A stretch of 64,000 nt of DNA, from positions 2,046,001 to 2,110,000 of the forward strand of contig NEEC01000019.1 in NCBI GenBank assembly GCA_002189035.1. Reading direction: 5' to 3'. The position numbers and the translations under genes are program-made. A model generated the notes under the pieces. It saw only the letters and a program-made list of their open reading frames with translations, searched no databases and had not been told where the DNA came from. This document shows, piece after piece, positions 45,231 through 56,731 of the stretch. The stretch comes from Utricularia gibba. Its lineage: Eukaryota; Streptophyta; Magnoliopsida; Lamiales; Lentibulariaceae. Position 1 is the stretch's first letter. Each line of letters starts with the position of its first letter.

Positions 45231-46961
45231 GTATAAGAGGTATTATTAACTAAATGATGAATAACAATAGTTGCTACTGATTTATTTGATTGTGGTATTT
45301 AAATATAATAACAAATGTTTTAATATGAGGAAATGAAATATTTTTGGATGGTAAAAAAAGGAATGTAATACATAAATTCTCTTTCATCTAATAAAAAAAG
45401 CCAAAAGGGTAAGGTATCCCCGGTGGGTAAGTTGCCAGAGCTAGCGGGTGTGACAGTCGACGACGTCACAATCCATTGACTAGAAGTGAAACGGGCATTT
45501 ATTTATTCTTTCTTTCTTTTCTCCACCCATTCCATTTTTTGTATGTTGCAGTGTACGTGAGGTGTGGTGGTTATGGGGCGTGTGAGATGAAAGAGGATAG
45601 AAACAGAACACGGTGATGATGGTTTCCAGTCTCCATCTCCAGCGCCTATTTCTGGAATACCACCAAACCCAGCCGAGCCCAGCCGAGCCTCCGTCTGGAC
45701 TGGGAGTCCGTCTCCACGCGAGGAATAGGCTGGCTGGCTGGCTGGCTGTTACCCCTATTTCATTCGACTGCGAGGCCAGGCCAGGCCAGGGGAGGAGAGG
45801 AGAGTCACTCAATGATCTAGATGGATGCCTCTAGTCTATAGGGTGACTCGCCCTCGGGGAAAGGAGCGCAACCCTGCTAATTACAATTACATTTAATGAC
45901 CATATTCATTGCCTCAACGCCAATCAAATCAATGGCTGATTTTGTAAACACATACCTTAATTACTCATTTACTCCACCCTCTTTAACCTCTTTCTTATTC
46001 TTTTTCTTTGGACTTCACCCTTGTTTACATTCTCTTTAATAATTTACTTTAATTATTCATTTAAATTATAAATTCACCTTTATTTTAATCTCTAAACTTT
46101 AAAACTAAAATTCCAACCCTAAAAATTAAACCACAAACATTAAAGTTTAAACCCTAAATTACTAAACCATAAAATTTAATCATGAATCCCCAAAGCCTAA
46201 ATTATAAATACTAAACCCTAAATTGAACCCTTAAATTTTGGAGATAAAATATATTATAACACTAATGTATTAAAAAAATACGTCTATCAAATTTATGAAA
46301 AATAAAATACAACACCAAAAAAAATATAAAAGTAAGTCTACTTTTTTTAATTTACAATTTTTTTTTAAAAAAATTACTAAAATAAAAAGTTGAGCTATTT
46401 ACTCCTTTAATTAAGGTAATATAAAAATAATGACAAAAGATAAGATAAATTATCAATTATATTCAACAATTAAAGTAAAATAATAACAAATTTGAAGATT
46501 AGGGTAATATAAAAATGTTTGGGCATTTCACCTTTTTGGAATGCAAAACAGAGTGCGCCTCCGATCCACTGCGGATTTCTCAAGAAAAGAAAAGAGAGGG
46601 CGAGCGAGAGAGGAGGGGGGCAGAAGCGGAATTTGAACGAATATCAAAGAGAGTTTTGCATGCAGGATGGACTCGAAAGTAGAGAGCTGAGGCCAGGGGA
46701 CGCTTGGCGAGTTTTGTTCAGACAGACGCCATCCGCTGATTGGTTGGCGGCATACTCATCTTCTTCACCGTTATCACTGTTCTGGAACCTCCTACTTCCC
46801 CTTGATGGTCAGCTCAGATGAAACCACAACGCTTCTCTCTCAAGTACTTTTATTGGCCTACGAGTTAAGGATACATGGGGAACTCTAACAATCTCGGAGG
46901 ATGATCAACATCAAAGAAACCTGAGAATCATTCGCCGTTTTGTTAGTTGTAATTGGTTTCG
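45231..46961. other. Spacer upstream of the GT47 gene
   Basis: No gene is supported. Bases 45715-45790 have (GGCT) and (GCCAG) arrays. Bases 46060-46500 are AT-rich, with many degenerate CCCTAAA-like units at 46090-46235. From about 46520 the sequence is the leader and promoter of the exostosin gene. Confidence 0.5.
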
Positions 46962-48734
46962 ATGGGGCTTTGTTTTGTGTGGAAAACACCCTCGTATTAC
47001 GTCAGGATAGTGCTGTTGATCGTTCCGCTGGTGTTTGTCTCCTTGCTGGTGCTATTGGGAACCTCCAATTCGTTGCCGCGGTGGTTTTTTCCGGTTTCTG
47101 CTGGTTTCCTGCAGGCGAATTATTCCACAGATGACGGTGAGATGGACGTTAGAGAGAGATTAGCCGTTGATTTGGAACTGCAAAACGCGGCGGCCATGGA
47201 TATCGCACCCGCCCCTGACATCATACTGAATACCTTCGCCTTGGCCCCGTCGCCGGCGCCCGTGGAAGTCAGAGTTACAGCTGCTGAACCGCCGGTAAGT
47301 AGATGTTTATTTCAAAATTTGGATCTACTGTTGAACTATTTTTCACTGTTTTACGATTCCTCAAAATACAGGTTGAACCGAAGATCTCGACGGAGGAAAA
47401 CGGGGAAGATCCTGGAGTAACTAGAAGATTTCGCAGTTTAAAGATTCTGGAGGCCAAGCTTCAACAATCTCGAGTTTCCATCAGAGACTCCGGAAAAGGG
47501 AGTCTCGTCAACGACCCCGATTACATCCCTTATGGTCCGGTCTACCGGAACCCCCGTGCTTTTCATAGGTTTGCGATAAAGTTTCTAACTTTCGTGAATG
47601 GAAACAGAACGGAGCTTGCTATTTCCGATTTTTGGTTGCAGGAGCTACAGAGAGATGGAAAAGAATTTCAAGGTGTTTGTTTACAACGAAGGGGAGCGCC
47701 CAATATTTCACCATGGACCTTGTGGAAGCATATATTCGGTTGAGGGAAACTTCATAAACAGATTAGAAACCTCGAGGTTTCGTACAAGGGATCCTGGAGA
47801 GGCTAGTGTCTTCTTCCTTCCGTTCAGCATCACCGCGATGGTCCATTTCATATTCGAGAGAAATTCCCGGAATCACTGGCTTCCGATGAAGAGAACGGTG
47901 AAGGATTACATTGATCTTGTTTCCCAGAGATACCCCTTTTGGAACAGAAGCCTGGGGGCTGATCATTTCATGCTCTCTTGCCACGACTGGGTGCGTGATT
48001 GAAGTTTTAGAAAAAATTGCACCCTTGTATTTTTTTGTCTGATCCAATTATTGAAACAGGGGCCGGAGCTATCCAAGTCTCTGCCGGAGCTTTTCAACAA
48101 TTCGATTCGTGCGCTGTGCAATGCCAACACAACGGAAGGATTCCGGCCTTGGAAAGACGTTTCAATCCCCGAAATCAATCTCCCCGGAGGCCGGACGAAT
48201 GGTCTAATCGGTGGCCCGTCGGCCTCGAAACGGCCGATTTTGGCGTTCTTCGCGGGAGGCGTGCACGGCCCGGTCAGGCCGATTCTTCTTGAGCACTGGG
48301 AGAACAAGGATCATGAGATCAGGGTCTACAGATACCTCCCCAAGAACCTGTCCTACGCGTCGATGATGAGAAAGAGCAAGTTCTGCATATGCCCAAGCGG
48401 TTACGAAGTGGCGAGCCCGAGAATCGCGGAGGCGCTCTACACGGGGTGCGTTCCGGTGCTGGTCAACGATCACTACGTCCCTCCGTTCAGCGACGTCCTT
48501 AACTGGAAATCGTTTGCGGTTGAGATCCGGGTGTCGGATATTCCGAATTTGAAGGATATTTTGAAGGGTATCTCGGCGCGGCAGTATATCAGGATGCAGA
48601 GGCGAGGAGTGGCGGCCCGTCGCCATTTTGAAGTCCATTCTCCGGCAAAAAGATACGACGTGTTCCACATGATAATGCATTCGGTATGGCTGCGGCGGTT
48701 GAACCTCCGACTTCGCGGCGTTCAGGATTCCTGA
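46962..48734 (+). CDS. Exostosin-family glycosyltransferase, GT47
   Basis: A type II Golgi membrane enzyme that probably builds cell-wall glycans. Four exons: 46962-47294, 47372-47568, 47642-47990 and 48060-48734, totalling 1554 bases, 517 residues in exact phase. The N-terminus MGLCFVWKTPSYYVRIVLLI and following hydrophobic stretch is a signal anchor (about residues 14-33), followed by a stem region. Catalytic-domain segments: FKVFVYNEGERPIFHHGPCG, EGNFINRLE, DPGEASVFFLPFSI, GADHFMLSCHDWGPE, LAFFAGGVHGPVRPILLEHW, KSKFCICPSGYEVASPRIAE, GCVPVLVNDHYVPPFSDVLN and the C-terminal FHMIMHSVWLRRL. All are standard for the plant exostosin group. The start is ATG at 46962; the frame upstream begins with TTG. 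Sugar specificity is unknown. It converges on the LMI1-like gene. Confidence 0.94.
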
Positions 48735-50727
48735 GATCGGAAAGATGAAATGGGAGTTGAGCATTTTCAGGAAAAGACCCTCCGTCCAACAAATTTGCGC
48801 AATCTTGTGTGATCTCTTGTATGGCAGCAGAAGTGGTTTGTTGAAAATTTAGCGGGTGTGTGTTGCGTCTGAATGAAGTGATTGGATTGGAGTTGTTCCA
48901 GAAGGGTCGGGATCCGATCTCGCCGCCTGCAACGGACACGAAGATTGTGCGTAGTGTAGCTGTAGCATCCCATCGGGGAGGCATTATTGAGCCGTGATAA
49001 TGAATGAATATTAGCATCAGTTATGCAGCCTTGAATTGATGAGCATTTCATGTTGCCTCCTGGATCTCAGGAATTGAAGAAGATCCTGATCCGATCCTTC
49101 CTTCTCCAGAAACTACCCCCATTCTACCTACTGCGATCCTTAAATATTTGAATGAAAAAAAAGACCCTATCAAGCCCTCACCCACTACCGGTCCGGGCTC
49201 CCCGCCTGCTTGCTTGATTTTCATGTGAAAATGTCAAGGATTCTACAGACTTGAAGAAGAGCGTCAGTATTGTGGAAAATGCATCCAATCGAATTAAATC
49301 TAAAACTAATTTAAAAACGATAAGTGGATTTGACGTTAATGCAGATGAATAAAAAATATCAAAATAATAAATAAATATTGTATTCATAAATACTTGATTA
49401 TTTCATTTTTTTTAAAAAAAACAATTCATAACAAATACAAATGCGTTTTATAAAAATATAAAAATTGACTCGGATCAAGGTTCCATTTTACTAAAACTCT
49501 TTTGTAAGTACATGTTCAAACCTTAATTACTTACTACCTTACACAAATTATGAAGATGTTATTTTAAAATAATGTTAATCATTAATTGTTACAGTACTAT
49601 TCTTTATTTTGTGGAATTATAAAATCAAATATGTCACCAAAATTATTTAACCTCTTTATAATTCATATTCTTCACTTCCGGTGTAGACATTGTGGCCTTG
49701 ACATTTGGGTTCTTCGGGAAAACTACGGCTATCGAATGAGCAGCCTACAGCACCACTGACGTTGTTCTGGTTTTGCTCTTCACGGTTGATCTTGCTGTGG
49801 TCTGTTTTATTTTCGCCATCTTCTTCTTCCACATGGTTTTTCGTCTACAGGTTAATTCCCAATTAGAGGAAGATAATGGACGCACTACCCTCATATTCCT
49901 ATCGCACTATTCTAGGGTTTATGCCATTTCAACTTCGTTTGTTAGCATTGTGGGTGAGAACTTTTCTTCTACGATAAATAAACCCACATCTTAATTTACA
50001 CTTCTCTCATGTTTGACAAAAATTTTGGAGAATGCACAAAGAAAAAAAGAAAACATAATAAATACAGAAAATAAAACTAATATTTTCTGTTTAAGAACAT
50101 CATCTTAGTTTATACATTACGTTTATGTTTAAGTTCTTAGACTATTAGATTTTAAATTAAATATGACAATTGTTCTAACACCTTTTTCCCAAACTCTTTG
50201 GATGTGATAGAATTAGGTCTAAACCTAATGACTCTTTTGAATGACATGAAAGCCAAATCCTGGTATAACCCCCAAACACAGCACCCCTTTTCTAATAATT
50301 AAATTAATTTTGTGTATTTTATTATGTTAATAAAACAGATGAGATTAGGGTTATTTTTATTAATGTTGTGTACCCCTATTGATATTCATGTCCACGGGGG
50401 ACACGTGCCATGCAGCAACCCTGATCAGGCTTAACTAATGGACGCCGATCGTCAGTTGTCCGCAAAGCTGCTACTTGAATTTGTTGGGAGATTTAGTTGC
50501 AATATCGTAGTATAACTCCGGGGCGGTCCACGTGCCACACCTCACACCCACTACTTGAGTTTATAAATTAATCTATTCCATTATTCACCCTGCCAGTGCC
50601 ATCTACGCCTAGCCTACCGCTGCTGGTGTGACCGAGGACAAAATTGGGAAATTAATCACTTGATTAATATTGATGGACTGGTCTGTCAAACGCTACCCTC
50701 CCTCTCCATCCAGTTACTGAGAAAACC
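48735..50727. other. Spacer between two convergent genes
   Basis: 3' flanks of the exostosin (plus) and HD-Zip (minus) genes. Bases 49260-49660 are AT-rich. Bases 49685-49850 read, with one in-frame stop, as a hydrophobic segment ending VCFIFAIFFFHMVFRLQ before a possible GT donor; I cannot assign it to a family. Nothing else is seen. Confidence 0.4.
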
Positions 50728-51779
50728 CTACTTACCTGGGCGTTGTATTGGGAGTGGGAGAGCACCCCAAGTGTTGTTGTATGTTCTCATCATCACCGGG
50801 TCGGCATACTCCTCGCCCACATTCATCACGTAATTGCATTGGTACGCCACGTCCGAGCTCGGAATCGACGTGCTCTCCACCGTCTCTTCGCCGGACACGT
50901 CGGTGTACCCTGGCGATATTTGCTTCCTCCCTACGTGATCCCTCAGTATAGCCCTCAATGCCATCACCTGCAACGCAACGGTTCTTCCTAACTGACGACT
51001 TCTCCAAAATACCTTATTTTATACTGTCTGCCTTTTTTTACCTCCTGTTGAAGCTTCTGCTTCTCCCTAGACACGACGTCCAATTCCTGCTTAAGTGCAT
51101 CGTACAGATTCTCTAGCTGCTTGGCCTTCCAACGGGCGCGACGGTTCTGAAACCAGACGGCGATTTGACGGGGTTGAAGGCCGAGATCTTTAGCGAGCTT
51201 CATTTTGCGGTCAGGGTCGAGTTTGATCTCTTCTTGAAAGCTGTTTTCAAGTGACTCCAACTGGTCACTGCTCAGACGCTTCTTCTTCATATCCTGGCCG
51301 TAAATGTTGATGCAATTCTTTCCCATTAGTGTTGGTGGCATTTGCCCTGCTGAGATCGCTGGTTCCTTCATTTCCAAACCTGGAAATCAAGATACAAAAG
51401 GGAGCGCCATTTGATTCTTTGTGTGAAATGGAAATCAAATCTTTTGGAAAAAATGGTAGCCATCAATTTCTTGTTTTTTTAATGGATGGAAAGAGAATTA
51501 GACGGCGAAGGGGAATACGGAATGAGCTGCCTCTGTGCACTTATCTGACAAGACACCTCCTAATCAATACAAGAAACTTGTGTTGCTGTCAATTCAAAAT
51601 TAAACCCTAGTTTGTGAAACTACAAGACAAGAAAAAGCAACAAGCAGCATTTGTGTCTGCCATCGCATTTGCTTACCAGGGAACTGATCATAAGTGTAAT
51701 TGTAGAGGAAGCTGAACGAACCCTCGGGCCGAGAGGCGAAGCTACTCGGCAACCTCAAACTCTCATTGTTCCAATCCAT
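50728..51779 (-). CDS. LMI1: HD-Zip class I homeodomain factor, LMI1/ATHB51-like
   Basis: A nuclear transcription factor that in Arabidopsis controls meristem identity and leaf margin shape. Three exons on the minus strand: 51677-51779, 51042-51379 and 50728-50967, totalling 681 bases, 226 residues in exact phase. The start is ATG at 51779 ([11 protein letters not shown]), since the longer frame starts with TTG. The homeodomain has [40 protein letters not shown] and the recognition helix [15 protein letters not shown]. The adjoining leucine zipper is [20 protein letters not shown], with leucines seven apart, continuing [15 protein letters not shown]. The intron inside the zipper (after QQE) is typical of class I genes. 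Assignment to LMI1 rests on [15 protein letters not shown] and [13 protein letters not shown], recalled not computed. Confidence 0.88.
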
Positions 51780-53509
51780 ACTCGTCCAAGATGGAGAAGG
51801 TAATCTCAAGCAATTCTCTGTTCTACACCGCCATACGCTATATAAGTATATATATCAGTAATGAGAAGAGAAGACAGAGGACCACCAGCAAGCAGAAGCT
51901 GGAGAAGAGATAGAGAGAGACGTGATAAAAATCTTGTTTGGGGGCAGTAACTGCTTTTTTTTAATGAAAATTGAAAATGAGAGCGTCGAAGACAATCCAG
52001 TCAGCTCTGGTGAAACATTGGGTGCAAGTAATAATAAAAACAAAGTATTGAACTTAACCATAACAGACCGAGTATACAGTAGCAATAGTGAAACTGGAAA
52101 TGGAGGATTGAAGGTTTGTGTTGGTTGGGGGAAGATTGAGGTGGCAAGCAGTAGTCGCATTCTGGTCCCCTTTCTCCATCTGACAATATGTGCCTCACGC
52201 CATCCAGTATTCAATCCATTTTTTGTTTCCCCTCCCAAGATTACTATCACATTTCGAAAGATCACCTCACCCCACACGGTAAAATGTATGGAAAGTTAAA
52301 CAAAGCTGCTGCAAGTTTTCACATTTGGAAGAGGTAAAGACAACACCAGTAGGGTTTTTTGGGGTGGGGGGTTAACTAAATGACAAGTTCGAAGATGCAG
52401 GAAGAGGAAACTGTGGTGCCAGTTGTTTGTTAAATGAATGCTTTGCAACAGAGATCTCAGTCCTATTTTCCCTTCCCCTTTTTACTCTGTTAACCTCCTC
52501 AAATCATTTGCATACAAAAGAATAAGCAGTAAAAGAGACACACATACGAGCAGAATTTTACCCAAGTTTACACATTTGGTAGTTTCTGCCTCAGCAAGCA
52601 AAAGAATGAGGAATCAAAACAAGAAGAGAAAAACATGTCGAAAAAAGTAACACGTCAATTTCCTTGCACTTTTTCAGGTTATGATTTTTCACCGCATGAA
52701 ACATAAATAGCAGGTATTATTTATTTACTTGGAAAAGTTCTCACCATCATGTATTTTTTTTCATCTCCTTCTCGAGTGCATTGAAGACATTAATAGGTGG
52801 TTGATGGGCGTAATGAATGATCTTGTGAAACATTAAGTTGCACTATCTTTCTCAGGCCGAAAATGGGAACCGAAATAAACTCCTGGCACTAAATTTTTGC
52901 AGCCCATCCATCAAATGACAGTAGCATACTTGGAAAAGATGGTAATAAATCCCCGTGTCGGCCATGAAGCTACGACCAGCACCCATGTATGGTTATATGT
53001 AGTTCATGGTCATATCCATATCGCAGGCCACGCATCACAGCTCTTTTGATGCGTTAGTTGCCACACCAAAAATTCATTTCAGACTATTGGAGGAAATCAT
53101 CATAGTTGGTCGGGGGTGTGTTCGAGGTAAGATCGTAGTCGTTACCCACAATAATTTCCGTTTGTGTTTTGAAATATGTCCAAAAGCAGGGCTTCCTGAA
53201 AATCTCGGGGCAGCTTACCGGGTGGGGCGACTGGATTGGAGGAGCCCCCAGTGTTGGAATCAATCTGTGGATGGCGCTACTTTTATGAATGAATCGGCTT
53301 GTTGACCGTGGCATGAGCACTCTGACAGGACACCCAAGTGCCGCTTCGCTTCGCTTCATACTACTCGATGAAGAAATCATACTTTATTTGTACCCGAAGT
53401 GGTGTATTTTAAATGGCATCCTCGGACTGACATTGATTTTTATGGAAAATGACCCGTATATGATGGGCCTGATCTGGGAAGCCCATCGGGTTGGTTTCTA
53501 AAAAAAGAA

Positions 53510-53557
<48 letters not shown>

Positions 53558-53876
53558 CAGGCCCACAGGAATAGTAAGTAGGTTACCACTCTCCGCACAG
53601 ACAAGTGGAAATTGGAATTGAAGGCGGGCAGATGGCGGTACAAATTACAATCCTGTGGGTCTCCCTTCCTTTCTTTCTTGTTCTATGGGCTAAACCGCTG
53701 CACTGCGCTCCCTAAACCAGCTGCTCCTCCGGTTGTTTTCTCCAGACCACCAAATGGGACACAAAAGTGGTTTTGGTTTTTTTCCTATTCTGAGCGCAGC
53801 CTTTAAGCAGTCAGTCCATCCATCCTTGTCGTCCATAAGTTTTCTTGTTGTTCTAGTTTCGGAAGTTTGGTTGCAC
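51780..53876. other. Divergent spacer between the LMI1-like and trihelix genes
   Basis: No gene is supported in 2.1 kb. The left part is the LMI1-like promoter, with a TATA-like ATATATA at 51848-51854 on either strand. A long (TAA) repeat lies at 53510-53557. The trihelix leader includes an in-frame extension from 53733 with no ATG until 53754. Confidence 0.5.
53510..53557. repeat. (ATA)n microsatellite, about 16 units
   Basis: An uninterrupted ATA/TAA array of about 48 bases about 320 bases upstream of the trihelix start codon. Likely length-variable. Confidence 0.95.
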
Positions 53877-55265
53877 ATGGAATCGGATGCTGCGATCGCA
53901 ATTGCAATGGCTGCTGATATGTATCACCATCCTCCTCCTCCTGACGTTCAGCCCAACACCAGCTGCAGCAACATGTTACCCCTCGAAATGTCCCTCAACC
54001 GGAACCCAAACCAGCTCGATTACCACCACCAGCTTCTCCCCCAGCAAAAGATCCAGCATGTTTTGACTCCGCACAGCGACGACGATGATCCGGCAACTCA
54101 AATCCCAATGGGTGGCCCTGAGAATGATGATGATCCCGATGGCAGGAGAAAGATCTCGCCTTGGCATCGAATGAAATGGACGGACAACATGGTCAGACTT
54201 CTCATCATGGTCGTTTACTACGTCGGCGATGAGGTTCCCGCCTCTGATCATGGAAGCAACAACAACGACACCAAGAAGAAGGGCGGTTCGGGTTCGGCTT
54301 CCGGTGCGTTGCAGAAGAAAGGGAAAGGGAAGTGGAAGTCGGTCTCCAAGGCGATGATGGAGAAAGGGTTCTTTGTTTCTCCGCAGCAGTGCGAAGACAA
54401 GTTCAATGACCTGAACAAGAGGTATAAGAGAGTCAACGACATTCTCGGCAAAGGCACTTCATGCCGAGTCGTGGAGAATCCGGCGTTGCTGGATAAGATG
54501 GATCATTTGTCACCCAAGATGAAGGATGAAGTCAAGAAGTTGCTCAGTTCCAAGCACTTGTTCTTCAAAGAGATGTGCGCTTATCATAATACTTGCGGCC
54601 ATGCTGTTGCCAATGGAGTCGCATCTCATCAAGAACTCGACCACCACCTACCGGAAAAGCCATGTTTGCATTCGAATGATGTTGTATTAGTCCCGAATCT
54701 AAACAAGCCTGAGAATGAAGCATCCAAGTTGGCAGAAGCAGCAGCAGCAGCAGCGGTGGAAGATGAGAATGAGCACGAAGCAGATAACGAAGACGATGAA
54801 GAGGAAGAATATGAGATTGATGCCGAAGAAGATGAGGAGATCAGGAGATCGAGGAAGAGATCCAAAAAGGGGGAGCATTCTTCTTCAGGTGTGGTGCAGC
54901 AGTTAGAAGCTGATATAATAAACATTTTGCAAGATGCGTCGAAGAGCCACACGGAGAAGAGGGAGTGGATGAAGGGGAGGATGGCGGGATTGGAAGAGCA
55001 ACGAATGAGCATCGCTGCGCAGTCGTTTGAGCTTGAGAAACAGAGATTCAAGTGGCTCAAGTTCAGTAGCAAGAAGGAGAGGGAGATGGAGAGGGAGAAA
55101 GTGATGAACGAGAGATTGAATCTGGAAAATGAGAGAATGATGCTGATTCTCAGGCACAAGGAACTGGATTTGATTCATCATCAGCTTCAAGTTCAACAGC
55201 AGATGCGTCATCATCATCACTACCACCACCATCACAACAGTAATAGTCACACATCCGAGCAGTAA
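53877..55265 (+). CDS. Trihelix transcription factor, GT-gamma type (HRA1-like group)
   Basis: A nuclear DNA-binding factor, single exon, 462 residues from ATG 53877 (MESDAAIAIAMAAD). An in-frame ATG at 53754 would add 41 residues; I prefer the later start because the extension is Phe/Ser-rich and not family-like. The trihelix domain covers KISPWHRMKWTDNMVRLLIM, VVYYVGDEV, then GKGKWKSVSKAMMEKGFFVS and PQQCEDKFNDLNKRYKRVND; ILGKGTSCRVVENPALLDKM and FKEMCAYHNTCGHA complete the group signature. An acidic stretch (DNEDDEEEEYEIDAEEDEE) precedes a basic RKRSKKGE and a long C-terminal coiled coil, and a His-rich tail closes the protein. From memory this matches the Arabidopsis group of At1g21200, At1g76870 and At3g10040 (HRA1, a hypoxia regulator); the exact member is uncertain. 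Confidence 0.88.
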   Translation: MESDAAIAIAMAADMYHHPPPPDVQPNTSCSNMLPLEMSLNRNPNQLDYHHQLLPQQKIQHVLTPHSDDDDPATQIPMGGPENDDDPDGRRKISPWHRMKWTDNMVRLLIMVVYYVGDEVPASDHGSNNNDTKKKGGSGSASGALQKKGKGKWKSVSKAMMEKGFFVSPQQCEDKFNDLNKRYKRVNDILGKGTSCRVVENPALLDKMDHLSPKMKDEVKKLLSSKHLFFKEMCAYHNTCGHAVANGVASHQELDHHLPEKPCLHSNDVVLVPNLNKPENEASKLAEAAAAAAVEDENEHEADNEDDEEEEYEIDAEEDEEIRRSRKRSKKGEHSSSGVVQQLEADIINILQDASKSHTEKREWMKGRMAGLEEQRMSIAAQSFELEKQRFKWLKFSSKKEREMEREKVMNERLNLENERMMLILRHKELDLIHHQLQVQQQMRHHHHYHHHHNSNSHTSEQ

Positions 55266-55638
55266 GCTTCCATTCCCAGTGAAAAAAAAAGTAGTCGTCG
55301 CTCACCTGGGTAACTACAGCTGCCTTTCAAGAGGTGTGATGTTATGCTTTCCTCTCTGATCTGTGTTAGGATTGAAAAGCCGGTGCTTGGCTTGTCACCA
55401 ATTTTCTCTAATTAATCCAAGTGCTAGTAAAAGAACACGCGGAATACTGCAAGCATCTCAGAAGTGCATGCCGTACTCTCTCCCTCGGAATGCCAAACGT
55501 CTCATGCTTAAGATGCTTCCGCTACATTTTCGTATCTTCAAATGGGGAACCCAGGAGGTTGTGGGATGACGCTAGAAGACGCGATGCACGTATCATGAGT
55601 GTGTGCAGCTCCGTTCGGAAAAACGAGAAAAAAGTGAG
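55266..55638. other. Trihelix 3' flank up to the tRNA gene
   Basis: 373 bases of presumed 3' UTR and spacer. Nothing further is seen apart from the tRNA terminator listed separately. Confidence 0.5.
55628..55633 (-). terminator. RNA polymerase III terminator of the tRNA gene
   Basis: A run of six T on the minus strand (A6 on plus) starting six bases past the tRNA 3' end. Confidence 0.75.
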
Positions 55639-55711
55639 CACGCCCAGTGGGATTCGAACCCACAATCGCCTGATTAGAAGTCAGACGCCTTATCCATTAG
55701 GCCATGGGCGC
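55639..55711 (-). tRNA. tRNA-Arg (anticodon UCU)
   Basis: 73 bases on the minus strand fold as a full cloverleaf. The acceptor GCGCCCA pairs with TGGGCGT, and the discriminator base is G. The D arm is GCCT...AGGC-like, and the anticodon stem TCTGA/TCAGG holds the loop CTTCTAA with TCT at positions 34-36. The T arm GTGGG-TTCGAAT-CCCAC is perfect. No intron. Upstream on the minus strand is CAATATATCAA, the TATA-like and CAA context usual for plant tRNA genes. Confidence 0.95.
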
Positions 55712-56731
55712 TTGATATATTGGGTTGACATGTTTTAATTTTAAAATATTAACCATAAATGATCATTCAAACCTCAATCTCCAAAAAGAAATAACCATAT
55801 ATCACTATATATCATCTCAAATTAAAGATATATAAAAAAATCTATATTTATTTCAAAAAAATTGATATTTTTAGCATAAGAATGAAGAGAGTTACCGAAG
55901 AAGCGTACCGCATCCATGGGTATGAGCAGAGGGCAATGAGCTTGTGGGAGATCACTAACTCATATGGCGGAAAAGAGATGGAATCTTGGGTAGCAAGAAC
56001 TCAACATAGTGGATGAGGATGGTTGTGCGTCACATCGAAACAATATGCAAGGAGAGTGAGAGGTATGTGAAAAAATGCAATCGACAATGCTAACTACAAG
56101 GTGTGAAAAGAATAAAGGGGGAACAATTCTTAGGATTATATCAAGAAATAAACTTACAAAATGCAAGATGATTCAAGGGAGGCACAACGATGTGCCAAGT
56201 GTAATCTATGAACCTACCATATGCATTTGGAAATCTGGAGAAAGTGCTGGGGAGAGCTTTCTAGCACATTGAGATGACTGTACATATCTTTGTTTTGAGA
56301 AAATGGAATTCAATGGGGTTTAATTTGATAAGACTATGGTACACATGCATTTGCATTCTATTTTTTTTTAAAAATTAAGTAAATGTCGAACATTTAAAAA
56401 AAAAAAAGAGAGTAGAGGCTTTTTGAAAACTGTTTAATAAAATCAATAGGTATAATCATATGTTTGTATGTAATTGATATTATCAAAATTTTAAAAAATT
56501 AGAAAAGTCATATTTAAAATAATAAAAATATATCATTAATCCTCGTGAATATTCTGAAATTATATAAGGTAAATATCTTTCAAATTTTATAATCAAAACA
56601 ATACACATCTAATCTTTATTGATAAAAAATATATATTTCAAAAAGAACATTAAAGTAAAGTATTCATCGCGTATATTGTTGGGGAAAACCAAATCCATTA
56701 GAGTTGTGGGATTAGGAATGGTGCAGACCGC
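55712..56731. other. AT-rich spacer upstream of the tRNA and 3' of pyruvate kinase
   Basis: 1 kb, AT-rich at 55740-55860 and 56340-56650. I see no gene or element. Confidence 0.5.

Noticed and set aside
48204-48764. Minus-strand frame of 186 codons over exostosin exon 4
   Set aside because: Antisense shadow of a GC-rich conserved exon.
54629-55159. Minus-strand frame of 176 codons within the trihelix gene
   Set aside because: Mirror of a biased coding strand (acidic and coiled-coil codons); no family match.
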